A DNA stretch of 57,158 nt from Methylorubrum populi (lineage in GTDB: Bacteria; Pseudomonadota; Alphaproteobacteria; Rhizobiales; Beijerinckiaceae), in assembly GCA_020741775.1 (NCBI GenBank), contig DYYG01000045.1:1-57158 (forward strand). Direction: 5' to 3'. Of this stretch, positions 8,701-16,388 are shown piece after piece (positions within the stretch are counted from its first letter, which is position 1; every line of letters begins with the position of its first letter). The notes beneath the pieces are model-generated. The model was given only the letters and a program-made list of their open reading frames with translations. It was not told the DNA's origin and did no database searches. Made by a program: the position numbers and the translations under genes.

Positions 8701-8932
8701 AGCCGGCTTCCGCCCGCCGCGTCGCCACATAGGCGCCGATCAGGAAACCGCCTTGCAGCGCTGAGAGATAGGCCAGCAGCATCAGGATGTCGGCCACACC
8801 GATCGCCTGAAGATAGAGCCGCATCGCGATCCAGACGAGCAGCACGACCAAGCTGGCGGCGGTCACGGCACCGAGCCGGAGATACGATCCGACGGCGAAG
8901 CCCACGAGGATCAGAAGACACAGGGTGAGCAT
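8687..8932 (-). CDS. Small integral membrane protein, unknown
   Basis: An 81-residue protein with three probable membrane helices: about 1-20 (LTLCLLILVGFAVGSYL), 22-45 (AVTAASLVVLLVWIAM) and 48-72 (IGVADILMLLAYLSALQGGFLIGA), then a polar tail ending AGFNTK. The 'LQGGFLIGAYV' segment is typical of short multi-span proteins frequently annotated in Methylobacterium. No function is known. It is convergent with the tiny frame at 8590. Confidence 0.6.
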   Translation of the reverse strand: MLTLCLLILVGFAVGSYLRLGAVTAASLVVLLVWIAMRLYLQAIGVADILMLLAYLSALQGGFLIGAYVATRRAEAGFNTK

Positions 8933-9550
8933 GACGCGCTTTCTCGGCGGGAAGAGCCATCCTGTTTCACCATCGCGATGGGTCTGGAGCGGGCAGGCTT
9001 CGCGGCTTCGTGTCTGAACATGCTACGGGTAATTGGTCGAGGGCGCCGCGCTGTCAAAGGCGTGATTCGGGAAAACAGATCGTCGGATTCGGAAAAAGTC
9101 GGCCCGAATTGGGGCCCGACCTCATAGAGTCAGCCGATATTCGCCTCGGCATGTCGATTGGCTTGTGTTGCCGAAATCCTGTGCATTGGCCGCCCGCTCG
9201 CCTTCAAGACATCACCTTGCCGGCAATGCCCTCCTTCTTGTCGAACTGATACTCATCAAAAGCATTCCGACGGGTTTTTCGCAAATCCATTCGCCCGAGC
9301 GGCGGATGATCGACCGGGCCGGAACCGGTCGCGACCCGACACGGATATCTCGGTGGATCGAAACCATTGCGTCGATCACAACCGACGATATTCATTGCGC
9401 GCCATCTATAGTAACAATCAAGTTCTTGTAGTTATAATAGTTCTAGAACATATATCTTGCATAATTCATTCGACTATCGCCATACGCCCCGAGGTTTGGT
9501 TGCGTCGCGCTTGGGTCTTCTTAGCCTAAGTTAAAAACATCCCGGGGATC
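8933..9550. other. Long AT-rich control region before the siderophore receptor
   Basis: No supported gene. From about 9390 to 9540 the sequence becomes strikingly AT-rich relative to the window. It holds a perfect 10-bp palindrome GTTCTAGAAC (9440-9449) and a nearby AGTTCTTG (9421-9428), a likely operator or promoter zone for the TonB receptor at 9551. Iron-dependent control is expected from the gene family, but I cannot name the regulator. Confidence 0.45.
9440..9449. promoter_or_regulatory. Palindrome GTTCTAGAAC in the receptor promoter region
   Basis: An exact 10-bp dyad embedded in AT-rich DNA about 100 bases before the receptor start. A half-copy AGTTCT lies 19 bases upstream. The half-sites resemble pieces of the Irr iron-control element but in reversed arrangement, so the identity is open. 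Confidence 0.3.
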
Positions 9551-11905
9551 ATGTTCGAGCATCGCGTTGTTCTGCGTCTTCCGTCCCAACGGACGGGGTG
9601 GGCCCTTCATCTGCTCGCGTCGACGATCCTGTCGGGGGCGTTGCTGGGCGGCTCGGCGCGGCCGAGCCTGGCGCAGGTCGCCCCCGACGCTGCCGTCGAG
9701 TTGTCCGAACTCAGCGTCACCGGCGAGAGGCGCGGCCCGACCCTGGGCGGGGCCTTGTACGGACCGGGCGGAGCGTCGGGCCCGGTTCCGGGCTACGTCG
9801 CCAGCCGCAGCACCGTGGCGACCAAGACCGACACGCCGATCCTGGAGACGGCCCAGTCGATCTCCGTCGTCGGCCGCGCGCAGATCGAGGACCAGAACGC
9901 ACTGACGGTGAACCAGGCCCTGCGCTACACGCCGGGCGCCTCGGTGGAGCAGCGCGGCGGTGCCGGCTCGACCCGGCTGGAGCAGTTCTTCATCCGCGGT
10001 TTCGCTGCCCCGACCTTCCTCGACGGCCTGCGTCTGCCCGGCAGCCGCGACGCCTACCCGTCGGTCGATCCCTACAATCTCGAGCGCATCGACATCATCA
10101 AGGGGCCGGCCTCGGTCCTGTACGGGCAGGCCGGTCCGGGCGGCCTCGTCAACCTCGTGAGCAAGCTGCCGCAATTCGTGGCGCACCGCGAGGTCTTCAT
10201 CCAGGGCGGCGGCTTCGACGAGGTCCGCGGCGGCGTCGATGTCGGCGGCCCTGTCGGCGACGGCACGGGCGGCTTGGCCGACCAGTTCGCCTACCGCGTC
10301 GTCGCCTCCGGCCGCATGGGCGACGGGCCGGTGGATTTCACCCGCGTCGAGCGCGCCTTCATCGCGCCGAGCTTCACCTGGCGCCCGGACGCCGACACCA
10401 GCCTCACGGTGCTCGCCCGCTACCAGCGCGATCCCTTCTCCGGCTATTACGGCGCCGTCCCGGCCAAGGGCTCGGTGTTCCCGTCCAATTTCGGCATTCC
10501 CGGCGGCCGGCTCGGTTACCTGCCCACCACCTTCTACGACGGGGACCGCAGCTACGAGCGCTCGGACCGCACCATCGGCTCGATCGGCTACATCTTCGAT
10601 CACCGCTTCGACGACAGCGTCCGCTTCCACTCGTCGACGCGCTACCTGCACAGCGAGGGCGATTACCGCTCGGTCTACACCGCATTCCAGGGCAACGGCC
10701 CGTCCTGGGCCGGCCGCTTCCTGTCCCGCGGCTATGGCGGCACCCGCGTCGCCATCGACGCCTACACCACCGACAACAATCTCGAATTCCGCTTCGCCAC
10801 CGGCATCTTCGATCACACCCTGCTGTTCGGCATCGATCACCAGACGATCCGCACCACCACCTTCGGCACCGGCTTCCCCAACGCGCCGCAGCTGGACCTG
10901 CTCAACCCCAACAACAACCAGGGCCTGACGCCCCTGCCCTTCACCTCGTTCCAGGACCTCGCCGCGAGCCAGACCGGCGCCTATGTCCAGGACCAGATCC
11001 GCTTCGACAACCTGATCCTGACGCTGGGCGGCCGCTTCGACCGGGCCCGGCAGGAGGGGCCGACCTACAGCCTGCCGACCGGCCGGCTCACCACCCTCCA
11101 GGATGCCCGTTCCGAGGCCTTCACCTACCGGGCGAGCCTGCTCTACCGCTCGGAACTCGGCGTCTCGCCCTATGTCAGCTACTCGGAGGCCTTCGAGCCC
11201 CTGGTCAGCGGCGCGATCTACGACGGCGACCCGAACGGCCTCGGCCGCCTGCCCGATCCGCAGACGAGCCGACAATACGAGGCGGGTGTGAAGTACCAGC
11301 CGCCGGGCACCGACATCCTCCTCTCGGCCGCCGCCTTCGACATCAAGCAGCAGAACCGGCTCCAGCCCGACCCGGTCAACGGCAACCGCTTCAGCATCCA
11401 GAACGGCGAGGTCGGGGTGCAGGGCGTCGAGTTCGAGGCGCGGGCGAACCTCGCCGAGGGCCTCAGGATCGTCGGCGGCTTCTCGCTGCTCGATGCGCGG
11501 GTGACGCGGGACACCACGACGACGCTCAACGAGCTGACCGGCGGGCAGGTGCCGCTCCTCGGCAAGACGCCGGTTCAGATTCCGGATGCGACCGCCTCGG
11601 TCTTCGTCGATTACCGCATCCTCGAAGGCCCGCTGCGCGGCGTCGGGGTCGGCGGCGGCGTGCGCTGGATCAGCTCCCAATGGGGCGATCCGGCCAACAC
11701 CTTCCGGGTGCCGGAGGCCTATCTCCTCGACGCGGTCGCCTCCTACGATTTCGGGCAGTTCGACCCGGCCTATGCCGGCCTCGATCTGCAGCTCAACATC
11801 CAGAACTTGCTGGATGAGCGCTACGTGACGAGCTGCTTCAACTACTCGGCCTGCTATTACGGCTTGCCGAGGACGGTCTTTGCAACGCTCCGCTACCGTT
11901 GGTAG
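9551..11905 (+). CDS. TonB-dependent siderophore receptor (FhuA/FoxA type)
   Basis: 784 residues. A signal peptide ends near RPSLAQ (about residue 38), followed by a TonB-box-like 'VELSELSVTGER'. The plug has the siderophore-receptor signatures 'TPGASVEQRGG', 'FIRGF' and 'IDIIKGPASVLYGQAGPGG'. A full beta-barrel follows, ending in the aromatic residue W (...TLRYRW), as outer-membrane insertion requires. The class takes up ferric hydroxamates such as ferrichrome or ferrioxamine; substrate cannot be read from sequence. It heads an operon with DUF3649, PepSY and DUF3325 genes, an arrangement typical of siderophore utilisation. Confidence 0.9.
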   Translation: MFEHRVVLRLPSQRTGWALHLLASTILSGALLGGSARPSLAQVAPDAAVELSELSVTGERRGPTLGGALYGPGGASGPVPGYVASRSTVATKTDTPILETAQSISVVGRAQIEDQNALTVNQALRYTPGASVEQRGGAGSTRLEQFFIRGFAAPTFLDGLRLPGSRDAYPSVDPYNLERIDIIKGPASVLYGQAGPGGLVNLVSKLPQFVAHREVFIQGGGFDEVRGGVDVGGPVGDGTGGLADQFAYRVVASGRMGDGPVDFTRVERAFIAPSFTWRPDADTSLTVLARYQRDPFSGYYGAVPAKGSVFPSNFGIPGGRLGYLPTTFYDGDRSYERSDRTIGSIGYIFDHRFDDSVRFHSSTRYLHSEGDYRSVYTAFQGNGPSWAGRFLSRGYGGTRVAIDAYTTDNNLEFRFATGIFDHTLLFGIDHQTIRTTTFGTGFPNAPQLDLLNPNNNQGLTPLPFTSFQDLAASQTGAYVQDQIRFDNLILTLGGRFDRARQEGPTYSLPTGRLTTLQDARSEAFTYRASLLYRSELGVSPYVSYSEAFEPLVSGAIYDGDPNGLGRLPDPQTSRQYEAGVKYQPPGTDILLSAAAFDIKQQNRLQPDPVNGNRFSIQNGEVGVQGVEFEARANLAEGLRIVGGFSLLDARVTRDTTTTLNELTGGQVPLLGKTPVQIPDATASVFVDYRILEGPLRGVGVGGGVRWISSQWGDPANTFRVPEAYLLDAVASYDFGQFDPAYAGLDLQLNIQNLLDERYVTSCFNYSACYYGLPRTVFATLRYRW

Positions 11906-11914
11906 GAGGCCGGC

Positions 11915-12217
11915 ATGGCGTTTCCCGCGAAGATCACGCTCGCCGAACGGGCATCGGTGGCCGGCCGGGTCGTGCTGGCGGCGGGGGGCGGCTACGGCGT
12001 CGCCGCCCTCGCCACCGCGCTCCTGTCGCTGACGCTGCCTCTGACGCGCGCCGAGGCGGTGGCGGCGGCGACCCTGCTCAGCTTCGCCGTGATGGCCGGG
12101 ATCGTCGTGTTCGTCTTCGCCCAGCGCTCGCTCCTGCGGGCGACGGTCGCGGTCACGGGGCTGGCCGGGCTCCTCTGCCTCGGACTCTGGCTGGCAATGC
12201 GGGGGCTGACGCCATGA
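11915..12217 (+). CDS. DUF3649 iron-uptake-associated membrane protein
   Basis: 100 residues with three predicted membrane helices (about 17-40, 45-65 and 75-95). Its hydrophobic pattern, size and place immediately after a TonB siderophore receptor and before PepSY and DUF3325 genes match DUF3649 proteins. An AGGAGG ribosome binding site lies at 11904-11909, overlapping the receptor stop region. It overlaps the next gene by four bases. The biochemical role is unknown; an accessory role in iron release or reduction at the inner membrane is inferred from context. Confidence 0.7.
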   Translation: MAFPAKITLAERASVAGRVVLAAGGGYGVAALATALLSLTLPLTRAEAVAAATLLSFAVMAGIVVFVFAQRSLLRATVAVTGLAGLLCLGLWLAMRGLTP

Positions 12218-13836
12218 AGGGAAGCTTCCGGCAGTCCATGGCGTGGCTGCACACCTGGTCCGGCCTCATCGTCGGCTGGGTGCTGTTCGCGATCTTCGTC
12301 ACCGGCACCGCGAGCTATTACCGGCCCGACATCACCCGCTGGATGCGCCCCGAACTCACCCGCGCCGCGCCGCTGGACGCCCCGGCCCTGGGGGCGGCGG
12401 CGGAGCGGGCTGTCACCTATCTCAAGGAGCACGCACCGAAGGCCCGGGGCTGGTTCATCGGCCTGCCGCAGCCCGACAAGCCGGTGCTCGACCTGTTCTG
12501 GCGCACCCGGCCGGGGGAGCCGCCGGGCCACGCCATGCTCGATCCGCGCACCGGCACCGAGGCCGCCATGCGCGACACCCGCGGCGGCGACTTCCTCTAC
12601 CGCTTCCATTTCGAGCTGCACATGCCGCCGCTCTGGGGGCGCTGGGTCGTCGGCATCTGCGCGATGATCATGCTGGTGGCGCTGATCTCCGGCATCGTCA
12701 CCCACAAGCGGATCTTCGCCGACTTCTTCACCTTCCGCCGGGACAAGGCGCCCCGGCGCAGCTGGCTCGACGCGCACAACGTCACCGGCGTGTTGGCGCT
12801 GCCCTTCCACCTGATGATCACCTATACCGGGATCATCACCCTGGCGCTGATGTACATGCCCTGGGGCGTGACCACCGCCTACAAGGGCGACAACCAAGCC
12901 TTCTTCGCCGAGGCCGGCTGGGTGACGACGCCGCGCGCCCCCGCCAACCGGCCCGCCGCCTTGGCTCCGGTCGGGCCGCTCGTCGAGCGCGCCCTCGCCA
13001 CGGTGCCGGAAACGCTGGAGCGTCTGTCGGTGGTCAATCCGGGCGATGCCAACGCCACGGTGATCGCCGTGTTCGAGGAGCCGCACGGCCTCTCGCACCA
13101 GCATCCGCAGATCGCCTTCGACGGCGTCAGCGGCGAGATGCTGGAAGTCCTCGGCGACGGGCTCAAGCCGGCGGCCAAGACCTTCACCGTGATGACCGGC
13201 CTGCACGAGGCGCATTTCGCCGGCACGGCGCTGCGGCTGCTGTTCTTCCTCTGCGGCCTGATGGGGTGCGCCATGGTCGCCACCGGCATCGTGCTCTGGT
13301 CGCTGGCGCGGCTGCCCAAGGCGAACGAACGGGCCTTCTTCGGCCTGCGCTTGGTCCAGGCCCTGAACATCGGCAGCATCGCCGGCCTGCCGGCGGCGGT
13401 CGCCGTGTTCTTCCTCGCCAACCGTCTCCTGCCGGTGGATCTCGCCGGCCGCGCGGAGTGGGAGATTGACGCTTTCTTCGGCGCCTGGATCGTCGCGGCG
13501 CTGGTGCCCCTCGTTCGCCCGCAGCGCCGGGCTTGGTGCGAGGGGCTGGCCGCCGTGTCGCTCCTCTGCCTCGCGGTCGTCGCGGCCGACATCCTGACGA
13601 TCCCCGGGCATCCCCTGCGGCTTATGGGCGGTGACCCGCTCTTCGCCTGGTTCGATGCGGCGATGCTGCTCCTCGCCGGCCTGTTCGCGCTCGCGGCCCG
13701 CAAGGTGCTGCGCTACGAGGCGCCCAGGAAGGAGGGCAAGCGGGAGCGAGACATGGCGCAAGGCCCGCGGCCGGAGCCGATGGCGCCTTCCCCGACCCGT
13801 GCCCCGGTGCGGCACAGGGAGCCGACCCACGCATGA
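12214..13836 (+). CDS. PepSY-associated transmembrane protein (iron-reductase-like)
   Basis: 540 residues. Starts MKGSFRQSMAWLHTWSGLIVGW with the first membrane helix at about 12-33, and further helices near 144-163, 191-214 and 340-365, plus several in the C-terminal 150 residues. Histidines in and beside helices (H13, H132, H136, the AHN near 188, H199) fit haem or metal coordination, as in PepSY-TM proteins related to the siderophore-iron reductase FoxB/FhuF-like systems. The start overlaps DUF3649 by ATGA and the stop overlaps DUF3325 by ATGA. Likely role: inner-membrane reduction of the imported siderophore-iron (inference). Confidence 0.82.
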   Translation: MKGSFRQSMAWLHTWSGLIVGWVLFAIFVTGTASYYRPDITRWMRPELTRAAPLDAPALGAAAERAVTYLKEHAPKARGWFIGLPQPDKPVLDLFWRTRPGEPPGHAMLDPRTGTEAAMRDTRGGDFLYRFHFELHMPPLWGRWVVGICAMIMLVALISGIVTHKRIFADFFTFRRDKAPRRSWLDAHNVTGVLALPFHLMITYTGIITLALMYMPWGVTTAYKGDNQAFFAEAGWVTTPRAPANRPAALAPVGPLVERALATVPETLERLSVVNPGDANATVIAVFEEPHGLSHQHPQIAFDGVSGEMLEVLGDGLKPAAKTFTVMTGLHEAHFAGTALRLLFFLCGLMGCAMVATGIVLWSLARLPKANERAFFGLRLVQALNIGSIAGLPAAVAVFFLANRLLPVDLAGRAEWEIDAFFGAWIVAALVPLVRPQRRAWCEGLAAVSLLCLAVVAADILTIPGHPLRLMGGDPLFAWFDAAMLLLAGLFALAARKVLRYEAPRKEGKRERDMAQGPRPEPMAPSPTRAPVRHREPTHA

Positions 13837-14189
13837 CGCCCTCGATCCTCGCCGCCAATCTCGGCCTGAGCTTCGCGGCCCTGGCCGCCCTCTGCCTCAG
13901 CCTGAACCGACACCATGCCGAAGTCTTCGACCGGAAGGCGGAGCGGGCGGCGGTGCTGCGGCTGCGGGCTTTCGGCTGGGCTGCCATCGCCGCCTCCCTG
14001 GTCGTGGCCGGGATCGGGGAGGGCTGGGCGTTCGGCCCGGTCCAATGGTTCGGTGCCCTGACCGGGGCGGCTCTGGGGCTCGTCCTGCTCCTGTCCTACC
14101 GGCCGCGTTACGTGGCCCCGGCGGCGCTGGTCGCCCTCGGCCTCGCGGCCGTTCCCCTATCCCTGGCCGTCTTCACCGTCTCGCCCTGA
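13833..14189 (+). CDS. DUF3325 membrane protein
   Basis: 118 residues with four hydrophobic helices (about 8-27, 47-65, 69-88 and 93-115) and a central motif 'LCLSLNRHHAEVFDRK' containing paired histidines. Length, topology and position after a PepSY-TM gene fit DUF3325, which recurs in siderophore receptor operons. Translationally coupled to the gene before it by ATGA overlap. Function is unknown; the histidine pair suggests metal or haem contact, which is inference. Confidence 0.7.
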   Translation: MTPSILAANLGLSFAALAALCLSLNRHHAEVFDRKAERAAVLRLRAFGWAAIAASLVVAGIGEGWAFGPVQWFGALTGAALGLVLLLSYRPRYVAPAALVALGLAAVPLSLAVFTVSP

Positions 14190-14197
14190 CGCGACCG

Positions 14198-14503
14198 ATG
14201 CCTCCTCTCCCGCCGACACAGGCCCTCGCCCGCGCGGGCGCATTGCTGACCGGCCACGGTTTCCGCGAGACCGCCCGCAACGAGCGCGGCGACAGCCTGT
14301 ATTACGCGCGGGGCGACGGACCCGAGCGGCTGCGCCTCTCGAACCATGCCCGCACTCCCAAGCAGCGGCGCCTGCACCCGGAGGTCATGACGAGCCTCGT
14401 GATCCGCGCGCCGAAAACCGAGGCGCAGGTCGCCGCCATGGTCGAGGCCGCCCTGCGTGATTTCGCGGCCGGCCTCGCGCGCTCACGCCAAGAGCCGGCC
14501 TGA
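14198..14503 (+). CDS. Small hypothetical protein, end of the siderophore operon
   Basis: 101 residues, soluble, with a central segment 'GDSLYYARGDGPERLRLSNHA' that looks like beta hairpins, then 'VMTSLVIRAPKTEAQVAAMV', a strand-helix pattern. It starts nine bases after DUF3325, so it is probably co-transcribed with the siderophore block. I do not recognise the family. It is convergent with the nuclease-like gene on the other strand. Confidence 0.6.
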   Translation: MPPLPPTQALARAGALLTGHGFRETARNERGDSLYYARGDGPERLRLSNHARTPKQRRLHPEVMTSLVIRAPKTEAQVAAMVEAALRDFAAGLARSRQEPA

Positions 14504-14577
14504 CTTCTTCACCTGATGGGGCGCCGAAGGCGATGGCGCCTCCACGAAGGAAGAGGCGCAATCGATCGCGCGCGGGG

Positions 14578-15201
14578 TCAGAGCCCCGCCGTCGCGCCCC
14601 GCAGACGGCGTCGGTCGCCGGGAAGCTCGAACACGCCCGCCCAGAGGCCGAGACGGCGGCCCCAGGCGCGCTGGTCCTCGGCCATGTAGGCGGCGCTGCC
14701 GCTTTCCGCGACGGCGTAGCCGTTCCCAACCATCCAGGCGGCGAGGTCGTCCGCTCCGAGCCGGCACAGGGCGGTGGTGGCGCCGTCGGCCGTGATGGCC
14801 GCGCGCGGTTCGCAGGCGACGGTCCCGCCGGCGATCCGTGCCGCCAGTGCCTCGGCCGCCACCCGGCCGCAGGCATAGCCACGCTCCCGCGCATCGAAAC
14901 AGGTCTGGTCGAGATCGGGGGCATCGATGCCGTGCAGCCGCAGGCGCTGTCCGCCGATGGCGAGGGTGGCGCCGTCGATCACCGTGGCGGCACCGCTCAC
15001 CGTGCGGGTAGCATCGGCGGCCCGGGCCGGGCCGGCCGGGGCGCTGGCCGCCAGCAGGGCGAGGGCGGGAACGAGGAGCGCGCCGAGCAGGCGCCGGGGG
15101 GCCGCCTCGTCGGAATCCCGGTTGCCGGGAGCCGGCGGGCTGGCGATGGTGCCGACGAGACAGGCGCCGTAAATCAGGAGGACGGTGAGGGTGAGCGACA
15201 T
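14578..15201 (-). CDS. Staphylococcal-nuclease-fold protein with altered active site
   Basis: 207 residues: an N-terminal hydrophobic region (1-20, and 38-58 ending APAGPARAA), then an SNase-like OB fold (about 65-195). Family landmarks: 'LRLHGIDAPDLDQTC' (87-101), 'ACGRVAAEAL' (110-119), 'CRLGADDLAAWMV' (146-158) and 'AEDQRAWGRRLGLWAG' (174-189). SNase catalysis uses Arg35, Glu43 and Arg87. The first Arg is kept (R88), Glu43 appears as Asp96, and the Arg87 position reads Ala141 (DGATTALC where active homologues have YGR-x-x-A-x-C). It is therefore probably not a competent nuclease. Secreted or membrane-anchored. Confidence 0.8.
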   Translation of the reverse strand: MSLTLTVLLIYGACLVGTIASPPAPGNRDSDEAAPRRLLGALLVPALALLAASAPAGPARAADATRTVSGAATVIDGATLAIGGQRLRLHGIDAPDLDQTCFDARERGYACGRVAAEALAARIAGGTVACEPRAAITADGATTALCRLGADDLAAWMVGNGYAVAESGSAAYMAEDQRAWGRRLGLWAGVFELPGDRRRLRGATAGL

Positions 15202-15352
15202 CGGGATCGGGCTCGCGAGAGGGAAGCGGGGGACGCCCGGGCCATGGCCGGTGCGTCGTCGATGCCGCCTTGTCGCCGAGCGCGCGCCGCGCGAGCCTGA
15301 CGCCGCCTGTCAGCGTCCCGTCAGCCGGGATCGGTCAGGACTCCGTCTCGCC

Positions 15353-15679
15353 ATGCCGCGCCTCACCATGTCCCGCCTTGCCACCCGCCTCCTGCTCCTC
15401 CTCATCGCGGCCCTGCCCCTCGGCACGGCGCCGACGCGCGCCGACAGCGACAACGAGCGGGCGCGGCAGGCGCTGGAGCGCGGCGAGATCCGCCCTCTCG
15501 ACGCGGTGCTGGCCGCCGCCCGCGCGGCGGTGCCGGGGGATGTCGTGGCGCTCGACCTGAAGCGCGATGACGGGCATTGGCTCTACAAGCTGCGCATCCT
15601 CGGCCAGGACGGTCGGCGGCGGGACGTGAAGATTGACGCCAGTTCCCTCAAGCTGCTCGACGTGGACGACGATGATTGA
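15353..15679 (+). CDS. FeuN-like periplasmic PepSY protein
   Basis: 108 residues: signal peptide to about residue 30 (RLLLLLIAALPLGTAPTRA), then a PepSY-like domain (about 42-105) with 'VLAAARAAVPGDVVALDL' and 'WLYKLRILGQDGRRRDVKID'. It ends in four acidic residues (DDDD). It sits 33 bases before a response regulator/histidine kinase pair. In Sinorhizobium, FeuN is a small periplasmic protein encoded just upstream of feuPQ that restrains the FeuQ kinase; order and domain type match, so an inhibitory role is inferred. A second ATG at 15368 could also serve as start. Confidence 0.75.
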   Translation: MPRLTMSRLATRLLLLLIAALPLGTAPTRADSDNERARQALERGEIRPLDAVLAAARAAVPGDVVALDLKRDDGHWLYKLRILGQDGRRRDVKIDASSLKLLDVDDDD

Positions 15680-15712
15680 GGTGGGCGAGGCCGGGATCCG
15701 GGAGGCGGCCGC

Positions 15713-16378
15713 GTGCGCATCCTCGTCGTAGAGGACGAGCCGCGCATTGCGGCCGATATCCGGGAGGGGTTGGAACGGGCGGGCTATGTCGCGGAGATCG
15801 TCGCCGACGGCGAGGCGGCGTGGTTCCGGGCGGAGACCGAGACCTACGACGCCATGGTGCTCGACCTCGGATTGCCGCGCCTCGACGGACTCGGCGTTCT
15901 GCGCCGCCTGCGCGCGGCCGATGTCGCCCTGCCGGTTCTGATCCTCACCGCCCGCGACGGCTGGCGCGAGCGGGTCGAGGGGATCGACGCCGGAGCCGAC
16001 GATTACCTCGTCAAGCCGTTCCGAATGGAAGAATTGGTGGCCCGGCTGCGGGCGATCCTGCGGCGCACCGCCGGCCATGCCTCGCCGATCCTGCGGGCCG
16101 GGGCGGTCGAACTCGACACCCGCACCCGCACCGTCTCGGTGGCGGGCCGCGAGATCGACCTGACCGCCCTCGAATACCGTCTGCTCGCCTTCCTGCTCCA
16201 CCGCCAGGGGCAGGTCGTGCCGGCGGGCGAACTGCTCGACCATCTCCACGGCAGCGACAGCGACCGGGAGGCCAACGCCCTGGAGGCCCTGCTCACCCGG
16301 CTGCGGCGCAAGCTCGGCCCCGGCATCATCGAGACCCGCCGTGGCCACGGCTACTGCGTGCCGGCCGAAGCCCCGTGA
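15713..16378 (+). CDS. OmpR/PhoB-family response regulator (FeuP-like)
   Basis: 221 residues. The receiver domain has acidic pair ED at residues 8-9, the phospho-acceptor Asp51 (VLDLGLPRLDG) and Lys in DDYLVKPF near 101. The C-terminal winged helix (about 125-218) includes 'LEYRLLAFLLHRQGQVV' and 'LEALLTRLRRKLG'. GTG start. Its stop precedes the kinase start by ten bases. With the upstream PepSY protein it resembles FeuP of rhizobia, whose pathway controls iron uptake and envelope genes. The regulon here is not known. Confidence 0.88.
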   Translation: MRILVVEDEPRIAADIREGLERAGYVAEIVADGEAAWFRAETETYDAMVLDLGLPRLDGLGVLRRLRAADVALPVLILTARDGWRERVEGIDAGADDYLVKPFRMEELVARLRAILRRTAGHASPILRAGAVELDTRTRTVSVAGREIDLTALEYRLLAFLLHRQGQVVPAGELLDHLHGSDSDREANALEALLTRLRRKLGPGIIETRRGHGYCVPAEAP

Positions 16379-16388
16379 AAGAAGCCTC

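Noticed and set aside
9318..9345. GGAAC near 9318 as an EcfG promoter
   Set aside because: The base run at the -10 position is CGGA, not CGTT, and it is over 200 bases from the receptor start.
9521..11680. 719-residue open frame antisense to the siderophore receptor
   Set aside because: Low-information composition and no motif; a shadow of the receptor gene.
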